This document shows, piece after piece, positions 1-12,480 of a DNA stretch of 64,000 nt. Source of the DNA: Phoebastria nigripes (taxonomy: Eukaryota; Chordata; Aves; Procellariiformes; Diomedeidae); contig JAYKAV010002948.1 in assembly GCA_035582835.1 (NCBI GenBank), positions 3,823-67,822 of the forward strand, in the 5' to 3' direction. A program made the translations under genes and the position numbers. Below the pieces are notes generated by a model. That model made no database searches, was not told the origin of the DNA, and saw nothing but the letters and a program-made list of their open reading frames with translations. Within the stretch, counting starts at the first letter, position 1; each line of letters opens with the position of its first letter.

Positions 1-1778
1 CTCGACCTTATCATCACCGCAGTCATTAAGATCTAGACAGTCAAAACACTCCCTGACATACAGAGCCACCCCAAAAGACAACTTGGAAACATTTCCTTAA
101 TTGTATGTCAGGTGTTTTTACAGGGTGTTTGTCAGGTAGTTCCTTTAAATTATGCTTAAAATTTGCTTACATAATGGCTTGCTAATTTAAGCCTTAACAA
201 CTTGAGCGCATATGCTGTGCAATTCAGCTGTGTACTAATGGTTTTAACAGAAGTTGTTAATATTGTCAGAACAAAGTGTCTGGATTGTCAGGAGTGTTTC
301 TACATGCCTTTCACAGAACTCTTATGTCAAATTGTTCATTAAAAGGCTAATTTATGTAAGTTCTGACTAATACAGCTGTAGAACCAAAAAATAATTCATC
401 AGGAGGAGGTAAAATTACATAGCAAATCGCAAAGTGATAGCAGATAAATTCTCTCTCTCTGTAGCATTCAACATAATTTGTTTCCTAAAAGATTTGGGGT
501 TTGTATGCATCAGGAAAGAAGCACCACTTTTCAGTAAGAGCTCCCTAGAACTGCTGCTTCCAGCAGATAAAAGAAGAAGAAAGAAAAAAAAAAAGTAGTC
601 CAGCAAGAAACTGAGGAATTCTATCTCAAGTAAGATGTAGAGCACTTTTCTCTGCTTTCTGGGAAGTTAGTTCACTGTCAAACAAATCCGAGTGTTAAAA
701 TTTTTTAATTAAATTCTTAAAATTAGCTTGCTCTTCACCGAGTTTGCTGAAGCAATGTGTTTGACTTTAACACCTGTTTTTCAGTGTCCAACTAGCAAAA
801 ATGCTCGGTTACTTCTTGTACACAAAAAAAAAAAGCAGGCAGCTGATGCTCACGCTCTGAAGTTAACCAGATCAGAGCTTCTTCATTTAATGGTTGGACT
901 GTAGAAGAGTCACTAGACAGCTGGGTTTTTTTTTCCCCTATAGCTTTAGGTCAGCATTAAATCAGTAACCACTTGGTTATGGTCCTTGGTTTATCCAGGT
1001 TTAGTTTACCTGTTAGTCAAACACTTAAACTATCTACTTGTCGTGCGATTTTACAGTTGATGACCAAGAAAATATTGCTACTGCTACCTTTCTTCTTAAC
1101 CCATGATAAAGGGCTCCTGAATCTTTCATGGCTGTTTTTGCTGTTAGCATGCAAGCTGGGTAACAGTGATCTGTGGAGACCCTGCATAAACAATTTTGGA
1201 AACTCCATGTAGTATAATGGAGCCTAAATAAAAAAACCAAACAAACAAATTTTTAATCCCCTGCAGTGTTACTACTGGACATGTTATCCTATTTTTAGTC
1301 TTGTATTTTCAGTACCTTTGTTTCAATTTAACTGATTCAAGAATATGGGAATTATTTTGAATTTTTTTTTTTTTTTTAGTTAATGTCAGCAATACCTTTG
1401 AGTGTAATAATTCCTTCCATTGCAAAAACTTGTGTTAAAAAAATTAAATATTGATAAGATCTCAAAGGTCAATAAGGCTTTTCAAAAAGAGCTTTATTCC
1501 ATCTCCTCTTGCCTAATCTCATGTATTGGAGATATATATATGGTATGTGTATGTATAAGCATATATTGTATAGATTTTTCATAAGTGAATATACATGCAT
1601 ACTATATATTTGCATCCTACTATATAGTCTAATACAGGAAGTATGGGGCAGAATAAAGCCCTTATGAACCACCTTTTTGACCTTTGAAATCTATAAACCA
1701 TTCAAGGTATTTAAATCAATTGAGGAATTATTATTTATATGCCCATTTAGCTTGACAAAAAATACGGTATGCCATAGC
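1..1778 (+). other. RIMS1: RIMS1 upstream intron, no gene seen
   Basis: AT-rich sequence with homopolymer runs (for example T16 at 1362-1377) and an AT-rich stretch at about 1528-1630. No exon, RNA gene or repeat was identified. Assignment to the RIMS1 intron is inferred: exon A needs an upstream exon carrying the first zinc-finger cysteines, and none is visible between here and 27859. Confidence 0.6.
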
Positions 1779-1880
1779 AGTCACAGAATCCCAGAATGGT
1801 TGAGGTCGGAGGGAACCTCTGGAGGTGGTCTGATCCAACCGCCCTGCTCAAGCAGGGCCACCAAGAGGAACTTGCTCCTC
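1779..1880 (-). mobile_element. CR1 LINE 3'-end fragment
   Basis: The + strand reads TCACAGAATCCCAGAATGG, then GGTCGGAGGGAACCTCTGGA and CCAACCGCCCTGCTCAAGC. This is the complement of the avian CR1 3' untranslated end with its terminal ATTCTRTGATTCT-like repeat, so the element points along the minus strand. Homology fades after about 1866-1900. No protein is encoded. Confidence 0.85.
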
Positions 1881-4150
1881 ACAGCTTGGCATATCCATGT
1901 GTCTTTTGACTTGCATGGTGAATAATGGAAGTGTCAAGGATCTTTCATGCCATTTTGTTACTTGTTTCCTCATTGTAACTACACACATTATAAGCTCCTT
2001 AAGTTCTGCTGGGGAATAATTCTGTGACTTACAACTTTGGACAAATGAATTCCAGAATTTCACAGAATCCTTCAGCTCAGTGTTCAAACAGAGAGAAAGA
2101 AAAAAAAAAAGAAAGCTAGCAGATTAACTTTAAGCTTTTTGTTTCCTTCAATGTAGTATTTTTAGCATTTTAACACTAACAACCTCACATTCTTTTTGAT
2201 CCAATTAAGTTGGTGGTATAAAGCCAAAGAGCAGGAACAGGAGAGCCTTCGAGTGATTCTCCCAGCAATGCTGTTGTCTGAGGTGTGGGAGATCAGTGTT
2301 GAACTCCACAGTGATTAAAGCTTGCTTTCCCAGATGGGAATACAGTGCTGTCAGTACTGAAGTAGAGAGGAACATCTTCCTACCTGACTTGGGTCAGTCT
2401 CACTAAAAAGTTAGAATGGAAAATGTTGAAATTATTTTTCTGGTTTTATTTTTGTCCAAAAGTACACATTGAGTTAGTATTTAGATTTGACTTTGCTGAA
2501 AATGTGTTTATTGCATTTTTTTTTAATAAGTTACTCTATTTTACTTTTAAAGGTGCGCTTTCACAGTAAAAGATACTAGCAAATTTAGTTCTGACATTCC
2601 ACACCTTGTAAGCTAGATCTGCTTAAATGGTTACTTTAAAAATAATGGGAAAGAACTAATCTTTTTTTCCAGTGAGTAAAGGCTGTGTGATTTTTTTCAT
2701 TTGTATTTAAAACAAAATCACATATGCTGAATACATAAGAAAAGTTTAATCAGTTGAAGAAGAAAAACCCCCCACAAAACCAGCTATCGGCATTTTTATT
2801 GCATTAAACAGAAATGCTACAGATACCTGACCACAGTGGCTGCTCCACTGTATTGCATGGTAGTTGTCTTATGATTATGTTCTGTATGAACTCCTTCTAC
2901 AACAATAATATTATTTACTATGTCTCCTGGGAGAAGACTTTCAGTTTATCTTAATTTTTCAATGTCTGTTTTATATGGTGTTTTCAATTGAACAAGAGAA
3001 CACTTTTTCCCAGACTGATGGTATTTTCCTCAGGTGTGTATTATTTCGTAGTAATAAAAGGTTAAGAGAACACATTTTTTAGGGTGTTCTTAATTTCTGA
3101 TTCCTCATCCTGGGAGTAAAATAAGATTTTGTAGCTGCTTGATTTTTTTATTTCTTAAATTTCTAATTGCTTGTGTGTCAGCAGGTGTTGCCCTTTTTAT
3201 CCTTTCGTTACATTATTGAGTAATAAACACTGTTGACTGGGGTCTTGCATCTGTTGATCCATGAAAATTTGAAAATTCTAGGGAAAGATGATATTAGGGA
3301 TTTAAGAAATAATTCTGGTTTCAGAAAATACAACAATATAGAAATGTATTTTTTCACTTTTATGTCAAAAATTTGTTACTCTATTCCATAAATCTCTATA
3401 AGTAAAGAAGTGGGATGAGGGTCTTGTGTAAAGGAAAATATTTTTAGTTAATTAGTTTCAACTGCAGATACATATTGAAAAGAAGAGTAAAGGAAATAAG
3501 TTCTAACAATTGAAATCTGAGATTTCTTGTATGCATTGCACTTTACGAAGAAAGAGGATAAAGAAAGAAAGTATTAGCAGTGAAACACAATATTAAGAAG
3601 TCATGAGAAAGGCCTGTTTTCTGTTTGATGTGTTCATATACCTTAATATAATCAACACTATCCTATGAACTGTAACTTTATAGTAGATTCTGATCCCTGT
3701 CTATTCAGTGCGCTGCAGTTCTGAAAATGAACAAGTATGACCTTATAGATTTAATATGATAATGTATGCATATCTGGTGTAAGGTAAAAGGAAACAGCAG
3801 AAAGAGTTTGAATCAGACACAATTCTGATCATTCTTGATTAGTCAAAATATATATATAATTTTATAAAATCACAACAAAACAGTCAACCAATTTAAAAAA
3901 TTGCTGAAATGATTTGTTCATATGCATGAAATCAAATTTTCTTTCTACATCTCATTGCTTATACNTATTATGATAGATTGGAAATACATTGATAGTATTT
4001 GATCACCCTTTTGCTTTTGAATGTGCCATCAAAAAGATTTGCAGATAGCTATAATAATAGTGATACATATGATTAAAATCCTAATTTTAAATAGAGCATT
4101 TCTTCTTTAATGGGGGATTTCTTTGGTTACAGGAACCTTTTAGAAACAAA
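1881..4150 (+). other. RIMS1: RIMS1 upstream intron, no gene seen
   Basis: AT-rich intron with one ambiguous base at 3965 and a short A/C tract near 2763. I found no exon, transposon or RNA gene. Confidence 0.55.
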
Positions 4151-4642
4151 TCACAGAATCATAGAATAGTTTGGGTTGGAAGGGACCTTTGAAAGTCATC
4201 TAGTCCAATCCCCCTGCAATCAGCAGGGACATCTTCAACTAGATCAGGTTGCTCAGAGCCCCATCCAACCTGACCTTGAATGTTTCCGGGGATGGGGCAT
4301 CTACCACCTCTCCGGGCAACCTGTTCCAGCNTTTCACCACCCTCAGCGTAAAAAATGTCTTCCTTATATCTAGTCTAAATCTACCCTCTTTTAGTTTAAA
4401 ACCATTCCCCCTTGTCCTGTTGCAACAGGCCCTGATAAAAAATTTGCCGCCCTCTTTCTTGTAAGCCCCCTTTAAGTACTGAAAGGCTGCAATAAGGTGT
4501 CCCTGAAGCTTTCTCTTCTCCAGGCTGAACAACCCCAACTCTCTCAGCCTTTCTTCATAGGAGAGGTGTTCCATCCCCCTGATCATTTTCGTGGCCCTCC
4601 TCTGGACCCGCTCCAACAGGTCTGTGTCTTTCCTGTACTGAC
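4151..4642 (-). mobile_element. CR1 LINE, 5'-truncated, ORF2 C-terminus plus 3' end
   Basis: A truncated CR1 retrotransposon antisense to RIMS1. The 3' end lies at the low coordinate (CAGAATCATAGAATAGTTTG). The minus strand has an open frame at 4239-4616 (125 codons), read as [20 protein letters not shown], then [16 protein letters not shown] and a WNRLPGEVVDAPS block. These are typical of the CR1 ORF2 C-terminus after the reverse transcriptase. The frame stays open to its natural stop near GALSNLI apart from one ambiguous base (4331). The reverse transcriptase domain itself is missing, so the copy is immobile. It is younger-looking than the pieces at 19.3 kb and 48.5 kb. Confidence 0.95.
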
Positions 4643-7600
4643 AATTATTATTGCTGACTCATTATCAAAAGTCTCAGTAAATACTAAGGCGTATACTTAT
4701 AATAAATAATTTAGGCTTATGCAGTAAATACTTCAGGCTTTTATCTCTTCCTGGTGTTTTGGGGAGTAGGGTTGGTTAGCTGCTGTTAGGGTATCTGTGT
4801 AGATGGTTTTGAACCATTGGTCTGTATAGATGATCATTTTCAAAGCATGGTCACCCCAGGAATCTGTTTCTGGCTCCTCCAGTTCTTCATTCACATCTTT
4901 CCAGTAATCTTACTATTAACAGAAAGCAAAAATCGGCCTTAAATCCATGCAAAACCAGTATATAGCAAGCTGCATTTTCAGCTGTGAGGTCACCATAATT
5001 ATTTGGAACTGTTCTTGCATCCTTTCTGTACGTTATGCACATTTAATTGTCTTATTTTTCCCCAATGTACTACTTTTTCAAGTCCTTTAATTCATTGTAT
5101 GAATTGCGTTGAACTTATCATTACCTTTTGATAAGAAGGCAAATCCGATCTCACTATACCTTTATGGTATTTTAAAATCCCAAGCTGCACTGGCATTTTC
5201 ATTGCCATATCAAATTTGCAGTTATTATTATTTCTGAATACTGTTTGCCCTATTGCATTCCAAATTAAGCCAACAATTTTCTTTGCAAAGTATTGTGTAT
5301 TTACTATGTTTCTTTTATCTTCATTTCTGTAATGGAATAATGTGTTAGTTGTCAGCAGTACAGAAATGGTTGGTATCATTAGAGATTTCTAACACACTAT
5401 GTACCATATATAATAAACATAGTATTATTTTTCTCTCTGCTATAGAATACAGAACTAATGAGCAAATACACTATGTTAATAAAAAAGATGTACAAAAAGT
5501 ATATTCATAATATTAGCTTTAAATTTGAAAATTTTAAAATATGTTTTCATGTAACATTTAGCTATGTCAGTTGTGCTGCATATAATCTTTTTTCAGTCTG
5601 AATCTTAGTTTGTAAAGAAGTCATCTTGGAGTATAAAAACCAGGAGTTTGGAATGAAGAGGTGGCTAATCCAGAGATCATGACTGGTACAGGGAACTTTA
5701 ATTTGTCCATGCCTAGCTTCTCTGAAATCTGGCTTGTACATATTTATTGTATCAAAACGTTAGGGAATAAGTTAATTTAATTAGATAGATTTACAGCTCT
5801 TTGAAATTAATGATCTGCAAGGTTAGGTGGAGGACAATGTGGAAGCTATTGTGCTCTACCTGCGTGAGAGTGGGGTGAGTCTGGATATAACCCACTTTCC
5901 CACTGTGCGTCTGTACAGTGAGTCTGTTCGCTGGAAATGAATTCATGTTGTGCAATGCTTTGAAAATAGAAATGAAGTAAAAGTGCCATTATTACTGTTG
6001 ACAAACATGTAATGTATATACTTGTGCTGTCAGATTGCTAGGATACTTAACCAGCATTTGTTCATGTCAGAGGTAGCCTGTCAATCAAGGAGACATCCAG
6101 CAGTCAGAATCCTAGATATTCATCAGTTTGAGCTATTTCTTGAATGCTTTACGTAAATGTATCCAAAATTCACACACATATTTATGAATGGAAGGCCACA
6201 TATGCAATGTGTCCTCTACTGGCAATCCAAGGGAGGTTGGTTTTGTGTTCTGTCATCCACAGCTTCAGTTGGGATGCAAAAAAAAAAAATTGAAGTAAAT
6301 CGAAGTGGAGACTGAGCGCACCCAGGTGGGGGCTGTTCAGGAGCATAGGGTGGAGCTGGCAGGATTCCCCAGGGAGGCCTCAGCATAATTACAAAGTGTG
6401 GAGGTGCCACAGGGATGGGGAAAAACTCCAGTGGGGGACTGTGGAGAAGTGGTTTCATGGAAGCCATGGAAAGCTGCTGCATGTAGAACACAGCTGAAGG
6501 GAAGGGATTACTTTGCAAAGACATACTGGGCAGACAAACATTTCAAACCTTCTAAATTTTAATCTAATTCACCCAGAAGGTATGAACCTTGATATCTCTT
6601 CTGGTTGATATTCTAATGAAAGCTTAGCCCTACAGACTGGAGACACTTTTGGTCCTTTTTTTTCCCCTCAATGTCATTGAGGGAGAACCGAATAGCAAAT
6701 ATGCAGGAGACCTGCAGGGAAATGCCTAGCCTTTCTTCAGGCTCAGGAGGCTTGAAGGAGTGTGTTACTCAGTGGGATGCCTGAGGGGATATGGTACACC
6801 AGCAGAGCTGACTGCTGATGGCCAAACAAAGAGCTCAGTCAGAGCTATTGGTCCTGTGGCAGCGCAGGGTGGAAGTGATTTTTATCTGAGCAACGGACCT
6901 TCATTTTTTCCAGCAGTGGTCTGTTTTCTAGATATGCTTGTTTTTTATTGCTATGAGACAATCTAGCCTGTCCCTTAGTTCAAACTGTGCCCAGCTGCAG
7001 TATCTGTGAACAGTTCTCCTTTAAAAGTATTCAGTAAAGTGGAAGATTTCTTATGGTCACCCACCATCCTTCTGTAAAAGACTGTAGGTTTTGGTAACTG
7101 AACTGAACTGAACCCCTTGTTCAGCCTCTGGCTACCCCTGTTCCTTGTGGTCACAACAAAACCAGTATGCTGCCAGCTCCGGGGCACGTGAGAGCGCTCT
7201 CATTTAAACACAGGCGGATTTGACACTCCAGAGTGTATCCCTTACCCCCAACAAATTCTTCTCTTGATCATTTTATTTCTTCTTGGAATTTGTATCTTTC
7301 AGCTTGAATCATTACAGCCCTCATTCATGTAAGATCCTTTCATGTGATGGGATTTTTAACATGATATGTAGGGTTTTGGGCTAAATATGACTTCTAATAT
7401 TAATTTAAAATTTCCATAGTTATGTATACCGCTGAGGCACAATTCTTTGTTTTTAGTAGTTACAAAATAACGTGGAGATGCTAAATAGAACTAAATTTAG
7501 CAAACTGAATTCTGGGGCTATTTTGTCACCCCAAAACCAGAGAGATTTTAGCTAAAAAGAGATCTTGCTGCAAAGAGAGATTTGATAAGATTTATGACCT

Positions 7601-8319
7601 ATTAAGCATTATGAGAAACCGACAAATAGCAGAAAAAATTTCCAGAGAACAAAGCAATTATGAGGACTAGAGCTGTACTCTCTCTTGCTCTCTCTTTCTC
7701 TTTTTATTATAAATAACCTTAATCCTCATCCAGGATTAAAAATCAGTGTATTTTTAGCAATGTGATGTCCTAGATAAAAGGTTCATCTATGTTTTTATCT
7801 CTTTTATATCTTTTGCATTCTGGAGCATTTTGTGATTTTACTTAACAGATGTATATATACTTCCATCTATATATCTCCAGTGTTGCAATTAGTGAGGGTT
7901 TAGGATAGTTTGACATAGATATACCTGAGATACATGATTTTATTAAGTATAATATGTGAGTTTGAGAATAGAACAATGTATGTCAAGCAAGCAAATCTAT
8001 AGACAAAGTTTCTGTAGTATTTTGTGGGGTTTTTTTGGATTCCATTGATATAGGGACCCATTTGCAACTCAGCCTTCCTATGGAGGTAAATTAACTCTCT
8101 CCCCAAAACTGTGATTGGTATATGAAGGATATAAAATATCTATTACTTGTTGTTTAATGACTGGTAAGAGATTAAGTGAAAATCTGCACAAAACGTAATC
8201 TGCATTTCCTTAAGGAGCAGATAAAACCTAATAATTTTTTAAATCCAGACTGAGATTTCCAAAGAGCTGCAAGTTATTTAGGCTGAAGTTTAATCACTTA
8301 CTGGGCAATTTCATTATTC
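4643..8319 (+). other. RIMS1: RIMS1 upstream intron, no gene seen
   Basis: Mostly AT-rich intron. It holds a GC-richer patch at about 6300-6500, a perfect 8-bp inverted repeat with a 3-base loop at 6665-6683, a (CTGAA)3 run near 7097, and a CT-rich stretch at 7677-7705. I recognise no exon, transposon or RNA gene. Confidence 0.55.
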
Positions 8320-8923
8320 CAGCTTGTCGTGGTTTAACCCTAGCCGGCAACTAAGCACCACACAGCTGCTCGCTCGCGCCCCCAGAGTGGGATGGGGGAG
8401 AGACTCAGAAGAGTAACAGTGAGAAAACTCATGGGTTGAGATAGAGACAGTTTAATAGGTAAAGCAAAAGCCGTGGACGCAAGCAAAGCAAAGCAAGGAA
8501 TTCATTCACTACTTCCATTGGCAGGCAGGTGTTCAGCCATCTCCAGGAAAGCAGGGCTCCATCACGCGTAATGGTTACTTGGGAAGACAAATGCCATCAC
8601 TCCCAACATCCCCTGCTTCCTTCTTCTTCCCCCAGCTTTATATGCTGAGCCTGATGTCATATGGTAAGGAATATCCCNTTGGTCAGTTGGGGTCAGCTGT
8701 CCCAGCTGTGTCCCCTCCCAACTTCTTGTGCACCCCCAGCCTACTCGCTGGTGGGGTGGTGGGAGAAACAGAAAAGGCCTTGACTCTGTGTAAGCACTGC
8801 TCAGCAGTAACAAAAACATCCCTGTGTTATCCACCTTGTTTTCAGCACAAATCCAAAACCTAGCCCCATACTAGCTACTATGAAGAAAATTAACCCTATC
8901 CCAGCCGAAACCAGCACACAGCT
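8320..8923. repeat. 5-bp target-site duplication (CAGCT) around the solo LTR
   Basis: CAGCT is present at 8320-8324 and again at 8919-8923, directly abutting the TG and CA ends of the LTR. The perfect match shows the insertion was not rearranged afterwards. Confidence 0.9.
8325..8918 (-). mobile_element. Solo LTR of an avian endogenous retrovirus (ERVL-like)
   Basis: A 594-bp solo long terminal repeat running from TG (8325) to CA (8918). It starts TGTCGTGGTTTAACCC and ends AGCCGAAACCAGCACA, a family I recognise from many bird genomes. It is flanked on both sides by the same 5-bp word CAGCT (8320-8324 and 8919-8923), a target-site duplication. Five bases fits class III (ERVL-type) elements. 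Control signals point to minus-strand sense: a CATATAAAGC TATA-like box near 8636-8647 and an ATTAAA poly(A)-type signal near 8449-8455, both read on the minus strand. There are no internal genes, so the provirus was lost by LTR-LTR recombination. One ambiguous base lies at 8678. The LTR is antisense to RIMS1. Confidence 0.93.
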
Positions 8924-11667
8924 AAAACATCTGTTAACTAACTTATATGCAATAGGTTTACAGACAACCTTAGAATTATATGTTATTTTCTCAATAATTT
9001 ATTAGATTTGTAATTAACTTGCCCATAAAAAGCAGACTCCCATAGCAAAACCTCTGTATTTGTGAGTTTTGTGAACATGATTGGGGATATTACATTGTAA
9101 AAAGTTGAGTATTACTGAGAAATACAGATTAATTGTAGGGATGAGCAGATGTTGCTGGGACTCTATAAATAGATAAGCATGTACATGATGGTTGTGTTGT
9201 CATGACTGGAGGAATTTTTTGTATGTTGCTGGGATGTTATTAATGGTAGTGTAACTTGCATCTCTGCAACATGTGGTAAGTGATCAAAACTCATGTATTC
9301 TATTACTTACCTATGCCTGCATTGGCAAAGTTAATTTTTCTCCTGTAACTTCTTGTCTGTGGCTGAATAGTTTCCACAAATGGAGAGAGGGCAGCTGAAG
9401 GTCCATCCAGCAAACTGCTCTCAAGACCTTTGTCAACCTGACAGCTATATCCTTTGGGATCATTTGGATCAGTCCTTTTTGCTGTAGAGAAACTGCTTTC
9501 CTTGCCTGTTTCAGGGACTGATCTGTCTGCCTTTATAGGTAGGTTAAAGAGACCACAGAGACAATTTCTTGCCCATGTAAGTGCAATGCAGCAGGAAAAG
9601 CAACAAGGTGGAGTAGGGAATTAAATGGAGGAAGATATCATCCACTTGCTATTTGGGTTTTGCCCCTATGCTTTCAGCATAGATATAACCTTACTCTTGC
9701 ATATCTGTGAATATCATATGTTGCAGGTTATACCCCTTTGCTGTATACAGCTACGTATGCATTTTCTGATCAACCAGCAAGTGAGTGTTTAGTAGAGCCT
9801 ATTGTTCACCTTAGAGGAGCTGCCCTCTTGGTCACTTCTATAGACTATTAAAGAGGAGGCTGGTGAGGTGTCCAAGAGAGATTAAGTCAATACATTTACC
9901 TGTCAGACTGAGTAGGAATCGGTTCCAAATGAAAACCCCTACATTATATGTGAACTGTGTTTATGCTTTCATTATACTTACTGGAGGAGATCAGTGTGCC
10001 TCAGAGTGATTCACCTTGCTCTGATCTAGACTGAATCTGCTCTGAATCTTTCTCAGTTGTACTGACTAGGGGCTCTGCTTGCCAAAACAGGCACCTAGTG
10101 TCATATAAGGTACTGCAGACTTTTACTGTAGCTTCCAGCAACTACTGCAGATGAGGGTGGCTCTCAGGTAATTCCCATGTCATACCTGACGGCTCCACAC
10201 TCGTATTTTGGATATGTTAGGGTATTGCAGGTAGAATTGAATGCCATTGTTGAGGCAGTTGAATCCTACTATAGATTTTCATTAGTTACAGTAGGAAATG
10301 AAACACCAGTGATGGCCTGTAGACACATTTAGAAACCTATTTTTAGTCTCATCTCGAATCTCTACACTCTTGATCTGAATCTTTTGTGCAAACCTACGCC
10401 TTCTCTCCCCTACAGGCAACCTGACAATTCATACAGCAGCAGATATTTTTTTTAGCCTTTTGTCTCCTACATAAATTGATCTTCTTCAAAGCAGGTATCT
10501 ATGGTCTTATGCATTCTGTGATATGTGGAAAGTTGTGAATATATTCCACTATAGAGAGGTTTCTTCCCCATGTTAAAGACAAACATTGACAAGAAAATGT
10601 TATATGTTACTGAAAATTGTACTAACCCACAGTTCAATTTTCAGTATTTTATTTAGGATATGAATTATTAGTGTTAGAAAATTCTTTTTCCATTTCTTGA
10701 GTATAATTCATAGACCTATGAAACCCAAAATCTTTTTTTAACTCTATGGCCATGCAATTAGACACTCAAAAACTCTTCTTGAAAATTTGCTATATACAGT
10801 CTTCAGGTAATGAGAATGGCATAGTTCAACTGACTATAAGTATTCAGCTTCATAAAGATCAGTAGTCAGCTAAGGGAAGAGTTTACTTAACTAGCTTAAT
10901 TGAGGCTAGAATGTTTTAGCGTTCTTGAGGCTATGATGGTGATTGGAGAAAGCCCAAGGTGGTCTGGTTCATTTAGAAGAAACTGCTTTTTTTTCATAAA
11001 AAGAAGTTGACTGACAGATTTGGGATACAAAAGAAAGGTACTGTAAGCCATGTAGGCTGTTTCTCCCAAGTCAAAACTAAGGAGCAAGCTTAATGCTTCA
11101 AGCTACAGAAGATTCAGGCAGGCTTAGCTAATATATTATGTGTTTCTCAGAAACCATGCTCTTTCTGTAATGCCAGAGAGACACACTATCAAAAGTTACT
11201 GTAGGAAAAGTTTTGTGGAGTCTCAACATCTGTTGCAAACTGTTAGGTACAGTTCTCTCCAGACTCCCTGCCTAAATTCCCAAGTTACCCATTGGGAAGA
11301 GAGCTGAAAGCTTGACAGATCTGGGGCTCTGTTAGTGAGACCCAATGATAAATAGAAATGAATACTTCAGTGACTGTAATTACATGAGAAGTAACTTGTT
11401 TCATAAGTTCCTTGATACGGAAGTTCATGACTGAGTTAAGTTTGATGAAGGAGACTGTTAAATCCATCCAAGCTGCATCTGAAATGCATCCAGTTTTTTT
11501 TTTTTTTCCTCCCATTGAAGACTATGGGGAGAGACTGTTAAGACTCCAAAGACCATAGATGGGCTTCTAGTCATTTGTAAAACTGTTATGCAGTTTGTTT
11601 CACAAAGACAAGATTTATGCCAGTCAGCTGCATTTCTTCATTTTGAAGGTCTTGTTAGAGAAGCTTC
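8924..11667 (+). other. RIMS1: RIMS1 upstream intron, no gene seen
   Basis: AT-rich intron between the two LTRs. Short frames such as 10896-11087 (minus) and 11285-11515 (minus) show no recognisable protein. No exon or RNA gene was found. Confidence 0.55.
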
Positions 11668-12475
11668 TGTGGTGGGTTGACCTTGGCTGGCTGCTAGATG
11701 CCTCAACAGGACAGGGGGAGAAAATAAGATGGAAAAGCTCGTGGGTTGACATAAAACCACGGAGCTGGTTCACAAATTACCATCATGGTTAAAACAGACT
11801 CAACTTGGGGAGGATTAATTTAATTTATTGCCAACTGAAATAGAGTTGGATGGTGAGAAACAAAGACAAAACCTAAACCACCTCCCTCCTCCTCCCTTCT
11901 TCCTAGGCTCAACTTCATGCCTCCATTCCTGACTCCTCTGCCTCGTCCTGCCAAGTGGCTCAGGGGAATGGGGAGTGGGGGCTGAGGTCAGTCCATAACA
12001 GCTCCTCTCTGCTGCTCCTTCCTTCCTCATGCTGTTCCCCTGCTCCAGCTTGGGGTCTTCCGTGGGCTGCAGTCCTTCAGGAAAAGAATCTGCTCCTGTG
12101 TGGATTCTCCAGGGGCCGCAGTTCCTGTCAGGAAAACCTGCTCCAGCACGGTCTTCTGCCAGGCTGCAGGGGAATCTCTGCTCGGGTGACTGGAGTGCCT
12201 CCTCCCCTCCTGCTTTTCTCACCTCAGTGCTCGCAGTGCTGTTTCTCACACTTTCTTCCTCACTCCTCAGTGCCTGTGTCGTGTTTTTGCCCTTTCTTAC
12301 ACNCGCTGTCCCAGAATCGCCACCACCTTGGCTGTGGGGCTCAGCCGTGCCCTGCGGGGGGTCGGTTGGAGCCGGCTGGAACCGGCTGTGTCTGGCACGG
12401 GGCAGCCCCGGCCTCTCCTCACAGAGGCCGCCCTGCAGCCCCCCTGCCAGCACCTGGGCACCTGAACCCAGCACA
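11668..12475 (-). mobile_element. Second solo LTR of an avian endogenous retrovirus, older
   Basis: An 808-bp GC-rich LTR starting TGTGGTGGGTTGACCTTGG and ending near CCTGAACCCAGCACA, a second abundant avian LTR family. Flanking 5-mers are GCTTC (11663-11667) and TCTTC (12476-12480), a 4/5 match that fits a decayed target-site duplication. Sense is the minus strand: AATAAA reads on the minus strand at 11824-11829, and the interior has the repeated 'CTGCTCC...' blocks known from this family. The long open frames here (for example 223 codons on the minus strand and 218 and 182 on the plus) come from GC-rich composition and do not resemble a protein. One ambiguous base lies at 12303. No internal retroviral genes remain. 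Confidence 0.88.
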
Positions 12476-12480
12476 TCTTC

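Noticed and set aside
2050..2075. CAGAATTTCACAGAATCC as another CR1 3' end
   Set aside because: Only the short terminal word matches; no adjoining CR1 sequence follows.
4239..4616. Minus-strand 125-codon protein-like frame
   Set aside because: It is the CR1 ORF2 C-terminus, not a host gene.
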